Positions 15,664 to 23,363 of a DNA stretch of 33,079 nt are shown here, piece after piece. The position numbers and the translations under genes were made by a program. This stretch comes from a virus. The DNA lies in the IMG/VR virus record IMGVR_UViG_3300022745_000117, positions 1 through 33,079 of that record. The stretch is one strand, 5' to 3'. How positions within the stretch are numbered: the stretch's first letter is position 1; every line of letters begins with the position of its first letter. Below the pieces are notes generated by a model. The model made no database searches, was not told the origin of the DNA, and worked only from the letters and a program-made list of their open reading frames with translations.

Positions 15664-16272
15664 TTACTCCTTTGGTAAATCTGCGCCGCCGTTCGCATGG
15701 AGTACAAGCGGGCGCGTTCCGGTGAGGGTGTTTATATAGATACCGTTTTCTCGCTTCACCCACTCCCCTGCCCTAAAAAGGCACTGGAAAAGCCTACACT
15801 CAGTATCTAACGTGAAGGCGTTCGGGTTTGCTAGGTAGTACTCGGTGAAGATGGCTTGGTCGTTCACCTCTGCGGGGATACGGTCAACCCGCATAGCGTC
15901 AAACAGTTTGCGAATCTCTCCTGCGGTTCCGATGTAGCAACCACTATTCACAAATCGGAACGGTGTGTCCCCTTCGGGGTAGTCTGCCTCTCTGTCTGGG
16001 TATGGGAAGCAGTTCGCCTCCGCGTTCATCAGTACCCCCGATACCCCCAAACTTCTGTACCGTGTCTCTATCACGGGTACACTTACCTCTAGTTGCACGT
16101 CGTAGCCGTCCACAAAGCAGACAAGGCTCTCTGGGGCTACCTCGTAAACAAACCTCTGAACCGCGTGTATCTTCTGCATTAGCCCGATGTAAGGCTCACC
16201 ACCCCACAGGTTCAGAACAGGTTCCCGAAACGAAATCCGAGAGGGGTCAGAGGCGTAGGTAACGAGGAACAT
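15664..16272 (-). CDS. PLOD-like (collagen lysyl glycosyltransferase type) glycosyltransferase
   Basis: The 202-aa protein carries the ordered motifs of the glycosyltransferase domain found in procollagen lysyl hydroxylases (PLOD/LH3) and related viral enzymes: CFVDGYDVQL near 52-61 (metal/sugar-nucleotide Asp), NAEANCFPYPD near 83-93, RFVNSGCYIG near 106-115, NDQAIF near 137-142, TLDTECRLFQ near 154-163 and LVLHANGG near 189-196. It should transfer a sugar from a UDP-sugar. The substrate is unknown. ATG 16272 overlaps the stop of the upstream glycosyltransferase (TAATG). An upstream in-frame extension is rejected. Placed among head/tail genes, it may glycosylate virion proteins. Confidence 0.8.
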   Translation of the reverse strand: MFLVTYASDPSRISFREPVLNLWGGEPYIGLMQKIHAVQRFVYEVAPESLVCFVDGYDVQLEVSVPVIETRYRSLGVSGVLMNAEANCFPYPDREADYPEGDTPFRFVNSGCYIGTAGEIRKLFDAMRVDRIPAEVNDQAIFTEYYLANPNAFTLDTECRLFQCLFRAGEWVKRENGIYINTLTGTRPLVLHANGGADLPKE

Positions 16273-17060
16273 TAGAGTCGCTTCTCCCGTAAAACCGTTA
16301 CCTCTCTTGCCCAACCGTGCCAGAAGTCGTAGTTCAGGGTATCCGCATTTTCTTGCGCTATCGGGACAGGCACACCCTTCACAAAATGCCCGTAGCGGTT
16401 CGTAACGTGCCCCCCGCTCCCGATGTAGGACGCGCTATAGACCTGACCACCCACTTGAGGGAAGTTTGCCCAACCGTCCGAATCCACGTGCCAGCAGGGT
16501 AGTGTCAAGTCTATCAAGGGCTTTTGGAACCCCGATTCCACTGCGTCAAGGCAAAACTGGTAGTCTTCGGCGGGTCTATCGTGCGTGTAGGTGGCAGGTT
16601 CACGGAAGCCCACTTTCTCAAGCACCTCTCGCCGAATGAGCATACAGCCCATGCCCACACCTAAGACCTCTTGTGTATCACCTTCCGTAAAGATTCCCGC
16701 CTGTCCGAGATGTATCCCCTTCCTGCCCTGCTGTACCTCTAGCATGACAGGCGCAAGAGGCTCCGAATGGGTGCGTATGAGGTAGAATCCGCTCGCAATA
16801 TCCCGATTGTGTGCCAGTAGCCGCGTAACGATGTCGGCAGGAGGAACCATATCGGAATCGTGAAAGTAGAGGTGGGTGCATCCTGTTTTCAGAAACGCGA
16901 GTCGCATCTCTTCCCGTGCTTGTGCGATTCTTGGCACGACCTCACACTCTTCAGGGGCGGTATCGTGAAAGAGTGCCACCTCAAAGGGGAGTGCTTCCAG
17001 AAGAGGGCGGCAGTACTCTTTGCTTGCCCCTATCGGGGAGGCGATAAACACACTAGGCAT
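16272..17060 (-). CDS. GT-A type glycosyltransferase
   Basis: The 262-aa protein begins MPSVFIASPIGASKEYCRPL, has the helical AQAREEMRLAFLKTGCTH segment and then the DXD-type motif FHDSDMVPP (residues 66-74) that binds metal and the nucleotide sugar. GFYLIR and GVGMGCMLIRREVLEKVG follow, typical of a GT2-like acceptor-side region, then HDRPAEDYQFCLDA (catalytic acidic region). ATG 17060 overlaps the end of the upstream gene by 8 bases. It is paired with the PLOD-like enzyme. Sugar and acceptor are not known; a virion protein is the likeliest acceptor from position. Confidence 0.8.
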   Translation of the reverse strand: MPSVFIASPIGASKEYCRPLLEALPFEVALFHDTAPEECEVVPRIAQAREEMRLAFLKTGCTHLYFHDSDMVPPADIVTRLLAHNRDIASGFYLIRTHSEPLAPVMLEVQQGRKGIHLGQAGIFTEGDTQEVLGVGMGCMLIRREVLEKVGFREPATYTHDRPAEDYQFCLDAVESGFQKPLIDLTLPCWHVDSDGWANFPQVGGQVYSASYIGSGGHVTNRYGHFVKGVPVPIAQENADTLNYDFWHGWAREVTVLREKRL

Positions 17061-17589
17061 TACTGCTTGGGGTGTCGCTGTAGATGATTTTGACTTCAAT
17101 GACAATCCTCGATTCCGATATGTCAGGAGAGCCGCTTCCGGTTCCGCTCTCCGTCTCTCTCATGTTCTCCACACACAGACTAATGTAGGGTAGACTGCCC
17201 CCCGCACGGTTCTGCATGAGGGTACTCTTCACGTTTCGGGCAAGTTGTTCTGCTTGGTTCTCGGCACTGGTAAGCGTTGTCGCCCGTGCCACTACGATAA
17301 GGTACGCCGTCAACTCTCGAAACTGGGTTCCAACGGGGTTTATGCTCCCCCTGTAGACCCTATCCGTCCACTTTAACCCCTTTGTGCCACAGTAGACCGC
17401 AGGACGTGCGCTATCGCTCTTTTCTGCCGTTTTGTGCAGGTTTACGCGCCCATCTACCGCCGAAGAGCCACTGTACACACTCACCACGCTAGTCCAACCC
17501 GCCGAGTAAGCGTTACCTCCTGACCACACATAGGGAGAGGTCGAAGCCGCGAGTAGGTCAAGCAGTTTTTTCGTGATGGTGTAGCGCAC
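17053..17589 (-). CDS. Tail-completion/terminator-like protein
   Basis: The 178-aa protein lies after the connector genes and before the tail tube (interrupted by two glycosyltransferases), where tail terminator or completion proteins are normally encoded. It has an N-terminal helix (ITKKLLDLLAASTSPYVW), an Ala/Glu-rich helix in the middle (TSAENQAEQLARNVKSTLMQ) and a C-terminal strand (ESRIVIEVKIIYSD), similar in layout to tail terminators. GTG start overlaps the preceding stop (TAGTG). Identification is from place and layout. Confidence 0.55.
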   Translation of the reverse strand: MRYTITKKLLDLLAASTSPYVWSGGNAYSAGWTSVVSVYSGSSAVDGRVNLHKTAEKSDSARPAVYCGTKGLKWTDRVYRGSINPVGTQFRELTAYLIVVARATTLTSAENQAEQLARNVKSTLMQNRAGGSLPYISLCVENMRETESGTGSGSPDISESRIVIEVKIIYSDTPSSNA

Positions 17590-17897
17590 TATTCACCCTC
17601 CACAGGAACCGCAAGGCACAACCAATAGGCAAGCGTACCTGCCGCGTACTGAGGTGCAACCGCCTTCAATGTCATGCTTTGCCCACTTCGCGCAATCGTC
17701 TGCCCATTCACGGGGCTATAGGAGGGCAATACCCACACGTCATAGCAGACTTGACCCCAACTCGATTCACTCACGAACTGTTGTACTCGGTTCAGGTTCG
17801 CTTGCTTCCACAACGCTTTACCCACAGAACTCCCATTGATGATGGTGGTGTCGCCGTACTTGTTGATAAGATTCGTAGGTGTGCTTGAGAGGCTCAT
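17589..17897 (-). CDS. Hypothetical head-tail joining region protein, 102 aa
   Basis: Unrecognised protein in the connector block. It starts MSLSSTPTNLINKYGDTTII and is beta-rich, with hydrophobic end LAYWLCLAVPVEGE. ATG overlaps the stop of the gene before (ATGA), and its stop overlaps the next start, so it is translated in a coupled series with the connector genes. Size and place suit a head-closure or minor tail component, but no motif proves it. Confidence 0.55.
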   Translation of the reverse strand: MSLSSTPTNLINKYGDTTIINGSSVGKALWKQANLNRVQQFVSESSWGQVCYDVWVLPSYSPVNGQTIARSGQSMTLKAVAPQYAAGTLAYWLCLAVPVEGE

Positions 17898-18148
17898 TCA
17901 ATCACCTCTAACCTGCTGTAGAGGGGTTCCCATATCGGCGGCGTTGCGCCCTCTGGTAGTTCGTCAAACGAATCGCTACGAACTAATATCTCAAACACCC
18001 TCCTAAATGGCAGATTTCGAACCTCTACAATCTCCATATCGCTAGGCATATTTGTCGACGCAATATGACAGCACGGAGCCATTCCGCCGAGTTTCAGAAA
18101 CTCTTCAAAAAACGGATACCCCATCTCAAACCTGCGTAGTCGGTTCAT
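17894..18148 (-). CDS. Hypothetical protein, 84 aa
   Basis: Unrecognised. It begins MNRLRRFEMGYPFFEEFLKL and contains a CC pair (APCCH) plus a strand-rich end (EIVEVRNLPFRRVFEILV). Coupled by ATGA overlaps to genes on both sides within the connector block. No further motif. Possibly a minor head-tail joining factor by place. Confidence 0.5.
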   Translation of the reverse strand: MNRLRRFEMGYPFFEEFLKLGGMAPCCHIASTNMPSDMEIVEVRNLPFRRVFEILVRSDSFDELPEGATPPIWEPLYSRLEVIE

Positions 18149-18843
18149 GAAAATATCGTCCTTCCAAACCTGCTAAGTGCCTGTTTGAATATCCCGTTAA
18201 AAGCCTCGCCGTAACGGGATAGTGTCTGTAGGTCGTACTTCTCCGTTACCGCGCCCTCTAACCGCATTTCACTGACTCCCCCGCCTGTTGCAAAGCCGAG
18301 TAGTTGCCCTAATGCAACCTGTGCCCCCTTTGCGAGAATGGCGTTTCTCTCACTAGCAAGGAGTGTTGACCTGTAGCCTCGCTTCCCCACCACCTTGATA
18401 CTGTTCACATCCTGCCCCGTTATGCCGTAAGTCGGGAACCCGTAAAAAACGTTAGTGAACTGAATACCCGTGTAGGTGCTTGCGTCTACCGCAACGAGGG
18501 TATAGTCTTTGTTTAGTGTTAAGACCGTTCCGCCTGTCCCGTTCTGTAGCCCGACCGTTACAGAGGTTACGCTTACCATGCCCGCCGCCGCACCCTGATT
18601 CCCAAACTCCAAAATAGGGTACTCGTTAGGTATCATCATGATTTTTCGGGGGCTGTAGTAGAGGGTTTGGTCACTCGTATCTGCCAAAAACGGGATATAC
18701 CCGCTCTGACTCTCCCACGCTTGCACCCCTGCGTCTGCCGCTCCGTCAAAATCTACGAGCGTACCGGGCGAGGTGGTAAAGTCCAAATAAGGGAACGCCC
18801 CCTGAACGTAACTCTTTAAGTCGCTACCAGTCGGGTAAGCCAC
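18145..18843 (-). CDS. Head-tail connector/adaptor protein
   Basis: The 232-aa protein starts (GTG) AYPTGSDLKSYVQGA and has the usual adaptor layout: an N-terminal helical part (DAGVQAWESQSGY), a beta-rich middle carrying YSPRKIMMIPNEYPILEF and a C-terminal helical part with ASERNAILAKGAQVALGQLL. This pattern is common in HK97 gp6-like or related phage adaptors that bind the portal from below. GTG start has AAGGAG 8 bases upstream. It follows the capsid block, as expected. Assignment is by layout and position. Confidence 0.6.
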   Translation of the reverse strand: MAYPTGSDLKSYVQGAFPYLDFTTSPGTLVDFDGAADAGVQAWESQSGYIPFLADTSDQTLYYSPRKIMMIPNEYPILEFGNQGAAAGMVSVTSVTVGLQNGTGGTVLTLNKDYTLVAVDASTYTGIQFTNVFYGFPTYGITGQDVNSIKVVGKRGYRSTLLASERNAILAKGAQVALGQLLGFATGGGVSEMRLEGAVTEKYDLQTLSRYGEAFNGIFKQALSRFGRTIFS

Positions 18844-18847
18844 TGTT

Positions 18848-19039
18848 TTACTCCTTGTCGCCGTCCTTCAAAACAGGCTTACCCCTACGCGGGGATTGGG
18901 GTACAGAGAGGTGCTTGTCACGCACCCAAATTTCCGTACCATTTACGGTCTGTATCTGGATTCTGTAATCGTCACCCTCTATGTGGTCAACAAGGGTTAC
19001 TTCCCCTTCAATCTGCACTTTGTCGCCTACTTTGTACAT
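18848..19039 (-). CDS. Small hypothetical beta-rich protein, 63 aa
   Basis: The protein begins MYKVGDKVQIEGEVTLVDHI and continues with strand-rich YRIQIQTVNGTEIWVRDKHL, the pattern of a small SH3-like barrel. The ATG at 19039 has AAAGGAG just upstream and overlaps the end of the preceding gene by 13 bases. An upstream extension to 19114 has no such site. Function unknown; similar small barrel proteins are frequent in phage genomes. Confidence 0.6.
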   Translation of the reverse strand: MYKVGDKVQIEGEVTLVDHIEGDDYRIQIQTVNGTEIWVRDKHLSVPQSPRRGKPVLKDGDKE

Positions 19040-19515
19040 GACACACTCTCCTTTACGCTTTGGGCTGTCTGCGCGTAATCTTGAAACGATTCGAAGAGTG
19101 TGTCTAGCATCCACTCTTTCGCCTCTTCGATAGTGTCAAATTCTCTACTTCCGAGCGCGTCAGTACTCACGATGTAGCCAATCCATCGGTTTTCTGCTAA
19201 TACAGAAGGCTGTGCCGTGCATAGATAACCGCCAATACAGAGTATCTCGGTGCGGCAGTCCCGTAACTGTTGCCAGCCTATCGGTTCGTCTCGCCATGCG
19301 ATATTATCATCTAGCCTATCCGAGACGTAGGGCTGAATATCTGCGTTTAGGTCTACTTCCACATACACACGCAAACCCTGCAACCGTGTTGAATGTAGCC
19401 CAAACACGCGGCTTGACGGGACAAGTCGTATTAAACTCTGAGCGGGGCAACCGTCGCCCCCTTTGACCGTTGAATAAGAGTAACGCCCGTCTTTAGATTT
19501 TAGTAAGCACTGCAT
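19027..19515 (-). CDS. Hypothetical protein, 162 aa
   Basis: Unrecognised. It begins MQCLLKSKDGRYSYSTVKGG, has several Cys residues without a clear zinc pattern and ends in a helical region (TIEEAKEWMLDTLFESFQDY). It is located between the decoration-like protein and the connector genes, unusual for an obviously structural block. ATG 19515 follows GGGAG. It could be a moron-type accessory gene or a minor head protein. Confidence 0.6.
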   Translation of the reverse strand: MQCLLKSKDGRYSYSTVKGGDGCPAQSLIRLVPSSRVFGLHSTRLQGLRVYVEVDLNADIQPYVSDRLDDNIAWRDEPIGWQQLRDCRTEILCIGGYLCTAQPSVLAENRWIGYIVSTDALGSREFDTIEEAKEWMLDTLFESFQDYAQTAQSVKESVSCTK

Positions 19516-19551
19516 TTTTCAACTCCCTCGATGTTGTTTCTGCCCTCAAGC

Positions 19552-19575
19552 AAGGGGAGGTGTTACGCTCCCCTT
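19552..19575. other. Intercistronic 8-bp hairpin downstream of the capsid genes
   Basis: AAGGGGAG (19552-19559) pairs perfectly with CTCCCCTT (19568-19575) around an 8-base loop. It lies in the gap after the decoration-like gene. Neither flank has a full T-run (plus-strand side has TTTG), so it is more likely an RNA-stability or partial termination element after highly expressed head genes. Confidence 0.5.
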
Positions 19576-19594
19576 TGTTCAGAGCAGGTCGTTA

Positions 19595-19969
19595 CTACTG
19601 CTTGCGATATCGTAGATTCACGATACCGCCCACGTTCCCACCTGTTGCAGGGGAACCCGTCACCGTGTAGACCATGCGAATATAGCGCAGTTTCCCGATG
19701 TACGAGATGTCCTGCAATGTGTTCGCGGTCATTGCGCTGAGGGCTCCAATCTGGTCAGCCGCCGCCACATCCGTATAGGTCGAGTTGTCGCTCGACTCTT
19801 GGAGTTTGGGCGTAAACGTTCCGTCCGTAATGGCTCCTGCGTAGAAAATGACCTGATTGCCGTTGGTGTTGGCAAGGTCTATTCCCGTTCCGTTCACCGT
19901 TGCGGTTCGCAGGAGTGGCACAACGGAAGATTTCGGTGTAAAGTCGGGTGAAAATGCTCTTTGACTCAT
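19595..19969 (-). CDS. Capsid decoration-like / minor head protein, 124 aa
   Basis: A beta-rich protein directly downstream of the major capsid gene. It contains NQVIFYAGAITDGTFTPKLQ and ESSDNSTYTDVAAADQIG followed by ISYIGKLRYIRMVYTVTG, a pattern common in small phage structural proteins encoded after the capsid gene. Its position, size and lack of enzymatic motifs suggest a head decoration or fibre-like protein. The gap to the capsid gene is only 18 bases. Confidence 0.6.
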   Translation of the reverse strand: MSQRAFSPDFTPKSSVVPLLRTATVNGTGIDLANTNGNQVIFYAGAITDGTFTPKLQESSDNSTYTDVAAADQIGALSAMTANTLQDISYIGKLRYIRMVYTVTGSPATGGNVGGIVNLRYRKQ

Positions 19970-19987
19970 GGTGTGTTAATCCCCTTC

Positions 19988-21301
19988 CTATGCCAGAACT
20001 AGGCGAGAGAACGCCTCTTCGAGTACGGGCTGTCCGTCCGTCTCTTTGCGGAGAATGTAGCCGTTTTGGTTGGTATCGGCGTATTTTTCGAGAAGAACTT
20101 GCAAGTCCATCTCTAGCGAGTCCACTATCCAGTAGTAGGACATATTGCCAAACGCCATCACGTACAATCCTGTAGTGAGAGTGTTAGGCGCGTACTCAGA
20201 CTCGCATACAGGGCGATTCATGAGAAGTTCGGAAAGCCCCTGCAAACCACCGCCGGGACCCGTAACCATTCCAGACTGACCTGCCGCACCGATTGTCCAC
20301 AGGTAGTTCCCGTTGGAGTCTTTGATTTGGCGCACGTTGCTGACAACGTCACGATGTAACACCCAAACACCTTGAGACCGATACGGAGCCTTGCACTTCA
20401 TAAAGGTCTTGATGATGTCGTTTCCTGCTATGGTGGTGCTAGATGCCGCCGTCACGTCGCGAGAGGTCGAAATCCCGTTCGAGTCTGCGGTATAGATGCC
20501 AAGCGGTTGGTTTGCACCGTTCCCTGTAAGAAACGCCTTCTCTTCGGCAATCGCCGCCTTGTACGCAAGACGGTCTAGCATTACGTCCACGATGTTGGGA
20601 GATTTGCGTACAAGGGTTTTAGAGACCTTGAGCAGTTTAGCCAAAGGAGAGGGACGCATTTCGCGTTTGCCCGTCGCCATCGTGGTCTCTTCATTCCCTG
20701 TAGAAATCTCGTTCGTCCAGTCCGAGTCGGAGGGGTCGGTATCCACTGCCACCACGCCAAGCGAATCCGCGTGAAGCATGGGCGGTTGTACGCCCCCCAA
20801 TTGACGCATCCAAACCTTATCTTTAACGAGGGTCAGGATGGTATTGGATAACTCCTCTGAAAGCACCGCAAATCCACCACCAGTCGGGTTGTCGGCTTGG
20901 TATGCCTTTACCTCGCGCAGTTTCTTCGCCGCGTCTTGCAGGTTGTACTTGGTAGTCTCCCCTTGCAAAAACTTGTTGAAGGTCTGCATATACTCACGGT
21001 TTGCGGCTTTCAGTGCCGCGTCGGAGTTGCCACCTGCATCTCTTTGTTGAGCAGGGCGCGAGTCGGAGGGAATGCCGTCTGCCCACGCTTTGAGGTTGTC
21101 GGCGGCTTTTGCCACGCGGTCTTCATGCTGGAGGTCTTCAATCTCTTTTTTGAGCGAGTCGGCGACATCGAACGCTTTCTCAATCTCAGCGAGTGTCAGT
21201 CCCGTAGGGTTTTCTGCCCGTCCGTCAAACTGTTTGCGTAGGGTCATCGCATGACCTAGCGCATCATTAAACGCTTTCTGTCGTTCAGCCAGTAGGCTCA
21301 T
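19988..21301 (-). CDS. Major capsid protein, HK97 fold
   Basis: The 437-aa protein has an N-terminal coiled-coil scaffolding region (delta domain, about residues 1-75; EIEKAFDVADSLKKEIEDLQ) and a linker, then the mature capsid beginning near residue 100. TGGGFAVLSEELSNTILTLV (about 140-159) is the classic start of the HK97 core. The C-terminal part contains NGNYLWTIGAAGQSGMVTG and LYVMAFGNMSYYWIVD, typical of the A-domain/P-domain end. Length is normal for uncleaved HK97-type proteins. The adjacent protease presumably removes the delta domain. SD AAGGAG sits 8 bases before ATG. Confidence 0.92.
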   Translation of the reverse strand: MSLLAERQKAFNDALGHAMTLRKQFDGRAENPTGLTLAEIEKAFDVADSLKKEIEDLQHEDRVAKAADNLKAWADGIPSDSRPAQQRDAGGNSDAALKAANREYMQTFNKFLQGETTKYNLQDAAKKLREVKAYQADNPTGGGFAVLSEELSNTILTLVKDKVWMRQLGGVQPPMLHADSLGVVAVDTDPSDSDWTNEISTGNEETTMATGKREMRPSPLAKLLKVSKTLVRKSPNIVDVMLDRLAYKAAIAEEKAFLTGNGANQPLGIYTADSNGISTSRDVTAASSTTIAGNDIIKTFMKCKAPYRSQGVWVLHRDVVSNVRQIKDSNGNYLWTIGAAGQSGMVTGPGGGLQGLSELLMNRPVCESEYAPNTLTTGLYVMAFGNMSYYWIVDSLEMDLQVLLEKYADTNQNGYILRKETDGQPVLEEAFSRLVLA

Positions 21302-21313
21302 AGTTTTGTCTCC

Positions 21314-22111
21314 TTAACGGGAGGCAAACTCCCGTAAACGTAGAAGTTTAGAATCAAGTTGCGCCAGTCGCGGGTCTACCGCTTCCGTCACTGTTGGCTC
21401 TGCCTCCGCGTCCCGCAGGAGTCCTTTGAACCCTTCACGCGCAATACGCTCCGCCTGTTTTCGAGTAAAGCCCGCTTCCCGCAAGGCTCCTTCAAATTCA
21501 CGCAGAGTCGGAACGGGCGCGTCTCCGTCCCCATCCATCCCCTTCGCCTCCGTCGCAAGTGCGAGCGGGTTGGCGGGTATGCTAACAATCGAAAATTCAA
21601 CCAGTTCCGCCACTTTGGTAATGGCGCGGCAACGGTCTTTACAAGCGTTTATGCCTCTTGTGTCAAAGAGGCTCATGTCGTAGCCGTTATCTTTGGCGTA
21701 CTGCAAGAGGAGTTTGCCGTTGTCAAAATAGTGCGTCCCCTCCTCGTAATCGAGAAAGAAGCCGATAGAAAGCCCGACATTCAGCCCCTTCGCGAGCCTC
21801 TCCATGCAGACGGTGCGAGCATCTTGCGCCGCTTGGTGAGAGTGGAACTCCGCTTCGCAAAGCAGTTGGTTCCCCTTCTCCGTCGCACTGGTGGGCATCG
21901 CCACAGGAAGCGAACTCCAATCGTGCCCCACAGGTACAAAGCCGTTCTGACGAAAATCTTTGAGGCAGGATTTGAACGCGCCGGGAAAGATAACGTCATT
22001 CCACCAACTCCTATCCATCACGCCCGTCACGGAAGCCGCGCCTTTCAGGAGGTTCTCTTCAAACGCCGCGTCTTTCAGTGCAAACTGCTTCGCTACTGGG
22101 TTACTCTTCAT
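21314..22111 (-). CDS. HK97-family prohead protease
   Basis: Serine protease that matures the prohead by cleaving capsid delta domains. Motifs: VGHDWSSLPV with catalytic-type His at residue 63, LNVGLSIGF with Ser at about 115 and the closing VEFSIVSIPANPLA near 170-183. The C-terminal third (REFEGALREAGFTRKQAERI) is a separate helical, acidic/basic region, possibly a scaffold-like tail. Length (265 aa) is slightly above the family minimum for that reason. The ATG lies 11 bases inside the end of the portal gene, so translation is coupled. Confidence 0.88.
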   Translation of the reverse strand: MKSNPVAKQFALKDAAFEENLLKGAASVTGVMDRSWWNDVIFPGAFKSCLKDFRQNGFVPVGHDWSSLPVAMPTSATEKGNQLLCEAEFHSHQAAQDARTVCMERLAKGLNVGLSIGFFLDYEEGTHYFDNGKLLLQYAKDNGYDMSLFDTRGINACKDRCRAITKVAELVEFSIVSIPANPLALATEAKGMDGDGDAPVPTLREFEGALREAGFTRKQAERIAREGFKGLLRDAEAEPTVTEAVDPRLAQLDSKLLRLREFASR

Positions 22112-23363
22112 TTTCTTCCTCCGCGTCCGTTTCGGTATTCTCTTCCGCTACGTCTGCCGTCGTTTCGCGTATTTCGTCGTACTCTGCACCAAGCGGGGCG
22201 AGATTTAGTTTCCGCCGTGCCTCGTTCACGCTCATAACCGCGCCGCCTGTTGCAAGCACAAGACGCTTGACAAGCGCGTTCATGTCTTCTTGTAGTGCCA
22301 GCACCCGCGAAACGTCGTAAGCCGCGAACTCGGAGGGGTCTTGCGAAAACTCGGGCAGGAGGGCAAACGTTAGCGCGTCTGAAATCACGCCCATTAGCGG
22401 GAGTACCGCGTTCTGCCATGCCGCCCGTCGCGCCTCCTCGTAGTTGCTGTAGGTCTTGTTGGGGGTAGATAGCCCCGCGACCATCATGTCCAGCCCCATC
22501 GCCGCAAAAATGCGCTCCGCTTCGAGCATTGACATCCTATCAAGCATGAGTTCTTGAGGTGAGTACCCGATAGGCGTAATATCTACAGGAGAGCCGAAAA
22601 CACTTGGCTTACCGCGTTCGTCTCCACTCATGCGGGCGTGTAGTTTGGTCTTAATCCGCTCCGCTTCCGTCTCGCTCGAAATCGTCGTCCCATCTTTCGG
22701 CGTGATAATCAGCCCCGGTACGCCAAAGTTTTCCAGTACCGCCCCGTGATAGGTGGAAATCTCGTTATCAGAGAATATCTGCCTATCCTGTTGTGCAAGA
22801 GTAGATAATCCCCGCCGTACAAATCGAGGGTCTATGCCGTGTCGGATATGAACAATATCCTCTACATCGTAGTAGGTGGTCTGTCCGTTCACCGTGTAGG
22901 CGTACCTCGTTATGTAGTCCGTGTCGGTGTCCCACTGTGCGGTTATGTTAAAATGGGGCAGATACCATAACTCACCCACTCGCCCCGAATTGTTCCGTAT
23001 TTTTACGAGGTAGGCGTTACCGTCTACAACCAGAGACAAGACCACGCCCGCAATAAGCGTTTTGTACCCGTAGTAGGGCGTAGGACGGCGCATAAATAAG
23101 GCGAGCGGGTGATTCGGGATAATTACATCTTCGTCACCCTGTTCGCGCTTCACGCACAGTCGCGCCTCTGGAAACGAATCGACAATCCACTTTATCCCAA
23201 TCGAGACGGCACTAGACCGCCATCTGTCACCAACTTTGAGCGCGTAGTCGAGCCGAGTACCGGGCAGGATAGTGGAGTACCAACCGATATTGCGCCCGCC
23301 CGCTAACAAAAAGCGAACGCGCTCTTTTATCCATGCCCCAGTGTCTCTGAGTAGGTTCGGCAC
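22101..23363 (-). CDS. Portal protein, HK97 type
   Basis: The 420-aa protein forms the dodecameric portal ring at one capsid vertex. It has the classic sequence features: NHPLALFMRRPTPYYGYKTL (about residues 83-102), SLVVDGNAYLVKIRNNSGRV, ELWYLPHFNITAQWD, DVEDIVHIRHG and a C-terminal helical stem with MLEAERIFAAMGLD. The C-terminus is strongly acidic. GTG start overlaps the terminase stop (TAGTG). It lies between terminase and protease, the standard HK97 order. Confidence 0.92.
   Translation of the reverse strand: MPNLLRDTGAWIKERVRFLLAGGRNIGWYSTILPGTRLDYALKVGDRWRSSAVSIGIKWIVDSFPEARLCVKREQGDEDVIIPNHPLALFMRRPTPYYGYKTLIAGVVLSLVVDGNAYLVKIRNNSGRVGELWYLPHFNITAQWDTDTDYITRYAYTVNGQTTYYDVEDIVHIRHGIDPRFVRRGLSTLAQQDRQIFSDNEISTYHGAVLENFGVPGLIITPKDGTTISSETEAERIKTKLHARMSGDERGKPSVFGSPVDITPIGYSPQELMLDRMSMLEAERIFAAMGLDMMVAGLSTPNKTYSNYEEARRAAWQNAVLPLMGVISDALTFALLPEFSQDPSEFAAYDVSRVLALQEDMNALVKRLVLATGGAVMSVNEARRKLNLAPLGAEYDEIRETTADVAEENTETDAEEENEE

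Noticed and set aside
21359-22237. Plus-strand reading frame of 292 codons antisense to protease and portal genes
   Set aside because: The HK97 protease and portal motifs are on the other strand. The antisense frame has no start context or domain.
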